Of a stretch of DNA of 64,000 nucleotides, positions 58,099 to 64,000 are shown piece by piece. The notes below the pieces were generated by a model, which made no database searches, had not been told where the DNA came from, and saw only the letters and a program-made list of their open reading frames with translations. The stretch comes from Bryoerythrophyllum caledonicum. Lineage: Eukaryota > Streptophyta > Bryopsida > Pottiales > Pottiaceae. How positions within the stretch are numbered: position 1 is the stretch's first letter; every line of letters starts with the position of its first letter. The position numbers and the translations under genes were made by a program. The stretch spans positions 8,597,989 through 8,661,988 of the forward strand of contig OZ020518.1 in the NCBI GenBank assembly GCA_963971425.1, written 5' to 3'.

Positions 58099-58764
58099 GT
58101 GCACACCATGTCTTCATCCGGACAATTGGCCAAAGAGGAGCGTGACAAGACCCGTGCAAGAGCGGGGAACGCCCATCGGAAACGGTTGCACGTTCTTCGA
58201 AATCCCGAGAAGTTGGCTTTTCGAGGTTGGGAGGATGTAGTGGAGCCATGGAGTTTTGATGATTGCGCGAACTACATCGAATGGTGCCACATCGACAAGG
58301 CTTTCCCAGAGGCGCGACACAACTATCACCGGCGCTTCCACAAGGCAAACTTGAAACATTGCATCGACAAGGTGTTTAAAAACCGATGCATCGAAGTTTA
58401 CCAAGTGTTGTATGACGTTCCATTCGTCAAACGCAACGAAGTAAATCTCTTCATTGCGCGGGGTGTTCATGCGGAGGTGAAGTTGGGCAAGATAGTGGAT
58501 TGGTCCACTTTGAAGTTGATGCCGGGGAAGGTAAAAATTCCTCGCCCTCAAAATGGAATAATTCCAATGGGATGGCGCAAGTATCCGGTAGGTGGATTGG
58601 GCAAGTTCATGACTGTGATGGACGACACACCTAGCTATGATACTAACACGTCAAGTTCAGATGATGACTCCAATGGAACCCACATCCAAGTCGCGAGCGA
58701 AAAGGCACAAGCACGTGGTAGGCTGAGGAGGACCGAACGAGCCCTTTACCAACGTTACTATTGA
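58099..58764 (+). CDS. Short paralogue of the RING cargo gene, N-terminal domain only (221 aa)
   Basis: ATG at 58099, or equally 58108 (MSSSGQLAKEERDKT). Residues 20-190 match the N-terminal domain of the gene at 52798 closely: KRLHVLRNPEKLAFRGWEDV, IEWCHIDKAFPEARHNYHRR, KNRCIEVYQVLYDVPFVKRN, EVKLGKIVDWSTLK, IPMGWRKYPVGGLGKF. It ends after an acidic/Ser stretch and a basic RGRLRRTERALYQRYY with TGA/TAG, without the coiled coil or the RING finger. The frame is open, the only intact one among the cargo genes. It could be a truncated duplicate or a regulator made of the N-terminal domain alone. Function unknown. Confidence 0.6.
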   Translation: MHTMSSSGQLAKEERDKTRARAGNAHRKRLHVLRNPEKLAFRGWEDVVEPWSFDDCANYIEWCHIDKAFPEARHNYHRRFHKANLKHCIDKVFKNRCIEVYQVLYDVPFVKRNEVNLFIARGVHAEVKLGKIVDWSTLKLMPGKVKIPRPQNGIIPMGWRKYPVGGLGKFMTVMDDTPSYDTNTSSSDDDSNGTHIQVASEKAQARGRLRRTERALYQRYY

Positions 58765-59340
58765 CTAGGAGTATTTAAAGGTTTAGGACATAGCAAATCA
58801 ATTTTGTGAACAATACTTTTGCTCTAAACATTATATGGTTTTAAATATCCTTTTTGTTTGTAATGGTACAATTTATTTTGAGAACTTGCACATTACATTC
58901 TACTAGAGGCTTATACTACCCGTTATGGATGGGGACTTGCATAGCTCCCATGCTATCCACTACTTGGTTTATTTTTTTGCTTTAATGATATGTGGTACAT
59001 TTCTAATCTTTTGTGGGGCAATTATGTTTAAATTATTTATTTAGAGAACTTGCACATTACATTCTACTAGAGGCTTATACTACCCGTTATAGATGGGGAC
59101 TTGCATAGCTCCCATGCTATGATCTAAAAGGGAGCTAATAAAGGTGTTCATTATTGGAGAGCATGCGGTCAAAGGACAAAAGTAGTACTTTCCCGAAAGC
59201 CTTCCTTCGTAGACATAAATTGCTTCTTATTTTAAGTGCGTCGCAATCTTGTCGGAACCAAAAATAAGGTACCCTATATTAAAACCTCCACCCTCCTCAT
59301 GGAGAAGAGAAGTGCCTAAGCACCCAAAATGCCCCAAAAT
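58765..59340. repeat. 3' flank of the short paralogue with an internal direct duplication
   Basis: 58880-58967 and 59045-59122 are direct copies (GAACTTGCACATTACATTCT, GACTTGCATAGCTCCCATGC). The latter word is also at 55525, inside the family 2 MITE relic. 59125-59300 matches 56000-56180. Confidence 0.6.
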
Positions 59341-59354
59341 GCCTCCTTCTCTTG

Positions 59355-59493
59355 GGTTGGGGAGACGTCCCAGCCCCTGTCCAAGTAAGGCCGGGGACGT
59401 CTCCCCACAACAGGGCAGGGCGGAGACGTCCCCGCCTCTGCCTGGGTAAGGGCGGGGACGTCTCCACCCCTACACGGAGACGTCCCCACCCTC
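59355..59493. repeat. GC-palindrome array 4, upstream of the hAT transposase
   Basis: Five variants of GGCGGGGACGTCTCCACCCC / GGCGGAGACGTCCCCGCCTC lie in 139 bp. The array ends about 30 bp before a TATAAAAG box. Confidence 0.85.
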
Positions 59494-59526
59494 GGGACTT
59501 CAGGTCCCACCCATTCTTGGCTCGTG

Positions 59527-59534
59527 TATAAAAG
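59527..59534 (+). promoter_or_regulatory. TATA box candidate of the hAT transposase gene
   Basis: TATAAAAG sits 255 bp upstream of the ATG at 59782 and just downstream of array 4, in a good position for a core promoter. Confidence 0.5.
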
Positions 59535-59781
59535 GTTCGGAGAAGGCCGATTGTCCTCACGCTTGTCACCTTGGCCTCTATCCCTTGGACCTCAATTTAG
59601 TTTGAGCTCCTTGCGAGTCTACTTGGGTGGCAGGCGGCACTGGTGTGCGGCTGAGGTGATGTAAAAATTGGTTCAAGCAGTGCACTTGCGCTATCAGACC
59701 TCACATTTTCACCTGATTCTATACTATAACTAGCCCCGGATTTTGGCTTAGACGGGACTTGCACATTATTTGGCATAAGCC

Positions 59782-62700
59782 GTGAATGCAATGGGAAGTC
59801 AAAGGAAGCAAACAAAAGAATGGGAACCTTGGTACAATTTTGGTGACAACGGGGGTAAAGTGAGTTGTGTTTTCTGTAACTATACTTTTAGCTACAAACG
59901 TGAGCGTGCATTCGCTCACTTTGGATACGGCGCCAAGTCAGAGAGATCGATTTGTCGTAGCCTACCTCCCTATGTGCGAAGTCGATTTGCCAATTGTGGA
60001 AACATTGTTCCGCAACGAATGACGGGCGGGGACATGTATGGCGGAGATTCAGGCCCGAGTGGTCCATCGAGGGCACCAACTATTGACACTTCAAGCCAAT
60101 CCGACGCTCAAAATAATGTGGCGGGTGGGGTAACAAGTAGGCCTCAGGAAGGAGTGCCTAATCTCTCTCAAGGAAACGACCGCGAACATGTGTCGGGTGG
60201 TCTTACCGCCTCGAATTTTAGTAGATCTGGGCAACTACATCAACAACGGATGCTTGATGCTTTTAACATTGCAAAGAGGAAGGAACTTGATGAGAAATGG
60301 GCGACTTTTTTCTATCAAGAGAATGTGCCTTTTAATGTGGCGCGAAATCAAGCGTTCATCGATGCAGTGAGGGCGACATCTGTGGCAAAGTTTGAGTACA
60401 CTCCTCCTACATATCACCAGTTGAGGACTAGATTGATTGAACCTAAGAGGTTGCAAATTGAGAAAGAGATTGAAGCCAAAGTTGGTTTTGCAATCAAGAA
60501 TTATGGGATGTCGATATGCACGGATGGTTGGGATGATGTCCATCGGAGGCCCCTCATGAATTTAATGATGTCGTGCCCCACTGGTGGCATATTCTAGGGG
60601 AGCATAGACACCAGTGGTGAAAAGAAGTCCATGCGGTACATAGCGGACCAAGTGAAAGTTTACATTGAGAAGGTGGGTTCCAAGAATGTGACACAGATTT
60701 GTACAGACAATGCTCCCAACATACTTGGAGCGATCGATGATATTATTCTCACATACCGGCACATTCACAAGTAGGGGTGCATGGCACATGCATTGGATCT
60801 CATGTTGGAAGATTGGGCGAAGGTCCAAGAATTTAAAGATTTAATAGAGAGGGCAAAGAAATTGTGCAAATATATTAGAAACCATCATTCGACAATGGGG
60901 ACACTTCGTGAGTTGAGTCCAAACTGCATATTGTAGTGCCCACTGAAACCTGCTTTGCTTGTAATTTCCTTATGTTGGATCGATTGGTGAGACTCTAAGG
61001 AGTGTTGGAGCAGTTGAAAGACTACCCCCGTGTTGTAAACTATTTTGCAACCCTACGGAACAAACAAAATGGAGAGCCAGCAGCAATCGTAGCGCGTAAT
61101 GTGGTGCTCACTATCGAAGATGTGGCCTTTTGGCAACGATGTCAGAATTACGTGCACATGACTGGGGATGTTTTGAAGGCATTGCGTGTGAATAATGGCC
61201 GCGAACCAGCCATGGGTCGTGCGTGGCTCGTGATGCATAATTTGCGAGAACACGTGTACTCTTTGAGAGAGTCACCCTTTACTCTACGAGCTGACATAGC
61301 ATCCACTTGAGCAATCTTTTGATGCCCGGTGGCAAATGGTTTTTACCGATGTTCACTACGCCGGGGCTCTTTTGAATCCATACCTCAAGGATAATGTGGC
61401 GCTTAGGGCTGACGGAATTGCACAAAGAGCATTGAATCGGGTTGTTCGCAAAATGATGGAGGTATTGGAAGTCTCATATGAGGACGTCCAATATGAATTA
61501 ACACAGTACGAGGAGGGCACAGGACCATGTGGCCCTACCGAGGCATCTGACATCCGCCAGACAAAGCTTCAACTCCACCAATGGTGGGCTAAGATCGCAG
61601 ACAAGGCATTGTCTAAAATAGTTGTTCGTACTCTAGCCCTTACGTGTTCAGCTAGCTCTTCCGAACGAAATTGGAGTATGTACTCGTTTGTCCACAACAA
61701 GAGCCGAAATCGATTAGCGGTAGAAAAGGCTGCGTCATTAATGTATATTTATACCAATAGCCGATGCCTTCAACAAAGACCGGGGCTGATGCCGTTCGAT
61801 GGTACGATGCAAATATTTACTCGGAGGATTCCGACCCAGATGCCCCAGGGCCGGTCCCGGTGGGTGAACCTAATCGTGAATTTGATGTGTTGATAGCCGA
61901 GGAAGAGGAGGAGCACAATATGGCAGCTCCCCACACTCCGCTGGAGTACCGTGGACACCCTAATCTTTGGACGGAAGGCGCCGATCATCTTGAGGAAACG
62001 AGAAACTATTACGGAGATGATGACGATTTGGAAGAAGAATTGGCTCAAGGTCGTTGGGGACCTTGGAATCAAAGTCCTCGTCGCAGTCCTTCGCCTCATC
62101 TTCATCAAAATGAGGGCATTCATGAAGTGCAACCTTTGTCTACTTCTTCAGAGAGCGACATCCCAAATGTGACTAACCTTGAAGAGCCTGAAATGGGGGG
62201 GGGGAAATGTCGGGAATGTTCGCGACGAGGACAATTCCCCATCAGACTATGGTGGTGGAAATGGAGATGGCGACAACAACGGAGCGGGAGAGAACGCAGT
62301 AAATATTGCGACTCGAAACAACCAAGCATCGGTTGAAAATCGGTATGGCCAAGAGAGCCCTATTGGAATGGGTGCATCATTTCATAGCACTGGAGTGGTT
62401 TAAAGAGACTCTAACGCAAATGTTGTAAACACAACAATTGTAGGGACGACTCGAAGAAATGAAAGGGTTGTTAATCAGCGAAAGCATTTTGACCCGGAAT
62501 ATGTAGACCCTGATGATGCTTTTGCATTCACAGAGGACCTTGAGCCACAACCATCTCCAGTTGTGGTGTTGCCTACGGTTATCAATGACCAGAATGTACC
62601 AACGCCGCCTTCCCGGAATTCCTCTTCTCCTAGAACGGCGAATGCCATGTATGGACCTTTTCAACGAAGTGTAGGCGTTGGGGGGATGGGTCTAAACACT

Positions 62701-63321
62701 TCCGCTACTACTACCAGAAATGGCAGACCCCCTTTGGCCGCTACAAGGACGCCTCTTCATCCAATGGGTCAATATATACAACCGAGTGCAAGGACTAATG
62801 CTCATGGAGGGTCTAGAGGCCGTGGAGCGGCTAGAGGCCGTGAAGGAAGAAACAACGGCGAAGCATCCTCCTGAAGGCATCGTAGACGTCCCCTCCTTGG
62901 AATAGGGGCACGAGATCCGAACGTGGTTGTACAACCGTGTTTGGACACGTATGTTCCAGGACGCTCTTCAACAACTCCGGCGTTTGTTATTCCGAATCGA
63001 GAAATTCGTCCTACCAACAGCCCAACCATAAATTCTGACGGTGATGATCCTCACGCACATCGATAAAAGAGATTCAGACGTTTGCGTTGCGATGGTGAAA
63101 TAGTCATAGAGCTTCGCAATGACAACTCTGAAATAGAGGGCTTTTGGACTACGGATGGTAGCAATGGAGAATTCTCAGATGAGAGCGGTGAAGGAGCTGA
63201 TGATGACAACGGTCCAGATTGCGATGAGGCACCAGATGATGATGATATCGTCCTTCGAGATGCGGTTATGGGTGGCCCCTCCACCGAAGGAGTGCGCAGA
63301 TCGGGCCGTTTGAATAATTAA
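59782..63321 (+). pseudogene. hAT transposase (BED, DUF659, hAT-C) with a long acidic and RG-rich tail, broken
   Basis: From ATG 59782 (MNAMGSQRKQTKEWEPWYNF) a BED-type zinc finger comes first (CVFCNYTFSYKRERAFAHF). Next is a Ser/Gly-rich linker, then a DUF659-type block near 60500-60760 (SICTDGWDDVHRRPLMNLMM; ICTDNAPN). The C-terminal hAT dimerisation region is at about 61570-61760 (WWAKIADKALSKI; SASSSERNWSMYSFVHNKSR). TAG at 60596, further stops near 60772 and 60934, and frame changes near 61000, 61310, 61765 and 62180 break it. After the hAT domain about 500 codons more can be followed: a DDDLEEE acidic part, proline/serine-rich stretches, a RGRGAARGREGR segment and an acidic end closing GRLNN at 63321. 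Most hAT transposases end soon after the dimerisation domain, so this tail is unusual. With the matching ends and 8-bp duplication it identifies the element's superfamily. Confidence 0.85.
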
Positions 63322-63558
63322 AGGACAAGAAAAGTAACTCCATATATGTATGCGAAATCAAGAGAGTTGTGATAATTCATAGAAGAAGCTAGGAGAGAAA
63401 AGGGTTTCTTAGATAACTACAAGATATTACTTGGTTTGGAAGTATGAGATTAGGGAATTGTTGTTTTATCGTGAAACTTTTTAATGTAATAAACAGATTT
63501 TGCTTCCAGATATTAAGGCCTATCCGCTCAATGATGCAGAGGCATGGACGCCTACATG
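63322..63558. other. 3' flank of the transposase gene
   Basis: AT-rich, non-coding, between the transposase stop and array 5; presumably its 3' UTR and terminator region. Confidence 0.4.
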
Positions 63559-63654
63559 AGGGGCGGGGACGTCCCCGCCCCATCGGAGGCGTCTCCGCCC
63601 CAGGGGCGGAGACATCCCCACCCCTCATGGAGACATCCCCGCCCTAGTGCCACG
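63559..63654. repeat. GC-palindrome array 5 (right subterminal)
   Basis: GGGGCGGGGACGTCCCCGCC, GGAGGCGTCTCCGCCCC, GGGGCGGAGACATCCCCACC and GGAGACATCCCCGCC lie in tandem, ending about 160 bp from the right end of the hAT-type element. Confidence 0.85.
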
Positions 63655-63813
63655 GTGGCGTGACACGTCCGTATGTGACGTGGCGATCACAGTAAAAATT
63701 ACTTACTTGCAAAAAATTACTGGGCGCACTTCGGGCAATCCGTCCGAACCGTCCGTCCGTGCCGTCCGGTTGTCCCGTCCGATCACCTCAACCCGTCCGT
63801 TATAACAACCCTA

Positions 63814-63821
63814 GATGATTC
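63814..63821 (+). repeat. 8-bp target-site duplication, right (GATGATTC)
   Basis: Identical to 50011-50018, immediately after the right terminus ACAACCCTA. Confidence 0.85.
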
Positions 63822-64000
63822 ATCCTTTTTCTCGAGGTCAGGATCCACCTATAGGCTCATTGTTAGTTTGCAAAATCTGTTGCACGCGTCTTTCATGTCT
63901 TGCGTTTTGTTCAGCTACAAAATATTATGTTTCAAGTAAGCACAACATTACACGTGCTTCTATTCACCTAGTGAGTCACCACCATCCTGTTAGAATTGGG
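63822..64000. other. Right flank of the hAT-type insertion; no gene seen
   Basis: It continues the sequence left of 50011. No recognisable coding or repeat in the 179 bases available. Confidence 0.4.

Larger units (their letters stand above)
50019..63813. mobile_element. 13.8-kb gene-carrying hAT-type element
   Basis: Left end CAGGGTTGTCATACTGGATG, right end (reverse complement) TAGGGTTGTTATAACGGACG; 16 of the first 21 positions agree. The outermost base differs (C versus T), just as in maize Ac. GATGATTC flanks both ends. Next to the ends are CCGTCCG-type hexamer repeats (at least five between 63729 and 63800, fewer at the left), followed by GC-palindrome arrays. The interior holds a degenerate hAT transposase (59782-63321), a kinase-like gene (50919-52324, minus), a coiled-coil/RING gene (52798-55082) and a short paralogue (58099-58764). 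Other transposons are nested inside. It is much longer than a usual hAT element (mostly 2.5-5 kb). Capture of host genes is inferred from the gene content, not proven. Confidence 0.8.

Noticed and set aside
50213-63654. GC-palindrome arrays as a CRISPR-like array or CpG island
   Set aside because: There are no regular unique spacers, the units are palindromes of variable spacing, and the context is a eukaryotic transposon.

Overview
The window is nuclear DNA of a green plant. It has intron-containing genes with GT..AG junctions, a plant-type chalcone-isomerase-fold fatty-acid-binding protein, plant Ty1/copia and Ty3/gypsy remnants, Tourist-like MITEs and a hAT transposase. I cannot name the species. 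The PHD-tailed gypsy integrase and the DD34E Tc1-like transposase make a non-angiosperm plausible, but that is inference. Gene density is low, and most of the DNA is layered, decayed mobile elements.

Layout. 1-1.4 kb: degenerate tandem duplications. 1.4-3.7 kb: minus-strand gag-like remnant of a CCGGA-rich LTR-type element. 3.7-7.0 kb: decayed Ty3/gypsy pol whose integrase ends in a PHD-like finger. 7.3-10.1 kb: direct repeats and an inverted-repeat-bounded AT-rich block. 10.7-13.4 kb: an intact five-exon FAP/CHI-like gene (213 aa). 14-21.5 kb: a family of TTAA-flanked MITEs around a copia fragment. 22.9-24.6 kb: an intact four-exon minus-strand gene (294 aa) of unknown function with an acidic C-terminus. 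27.3-28.6 kb: a second TTAA MITE family with a Tourist-like MITE against its end. 30-37.8 kb: MITE, a second PHD-tailed gypsy integrase remnant, LTR-like repeats and unidentified decayed coding DNA. 37.8-44.9 kb: a Ty1/copia element split by a 2,023-bp LTR-type insertion with an exact AAAAG target duplication. 45.3-47.0 kb: a Tc1-like element inserted in a reverse-oriented copia LTR.

The most striking region is 50,019-63,813. It is a 13.8-kb segment bounded by exact 8-bp GATGATTC duplications and by termini of hAT type. Its first base is C on one side and T on the other, as in maize Ac. Inside lie a degenerate BED/DUF659/hAT-C transposase with a very long acidic tail, a frameshifted protein-kinase-like gene, and a coiled-coil/RING-H2 gene of unknown family with a truncated paralogue. 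Five GC-rich palindromic arrays built on GGGGACGTCTCC are also present. All five arrays in the window lie inside this element, near both ends and in front of the gene units. I interpret it as a large gene-carrying hAT element. Every gene in it is broken in this copy except the short paralogue, so this copy is probably not autonomous.

Host genes that look intact are the FAP-like gene and the 294-aa gene. Almost everything else is a mobile-element pseudogene.
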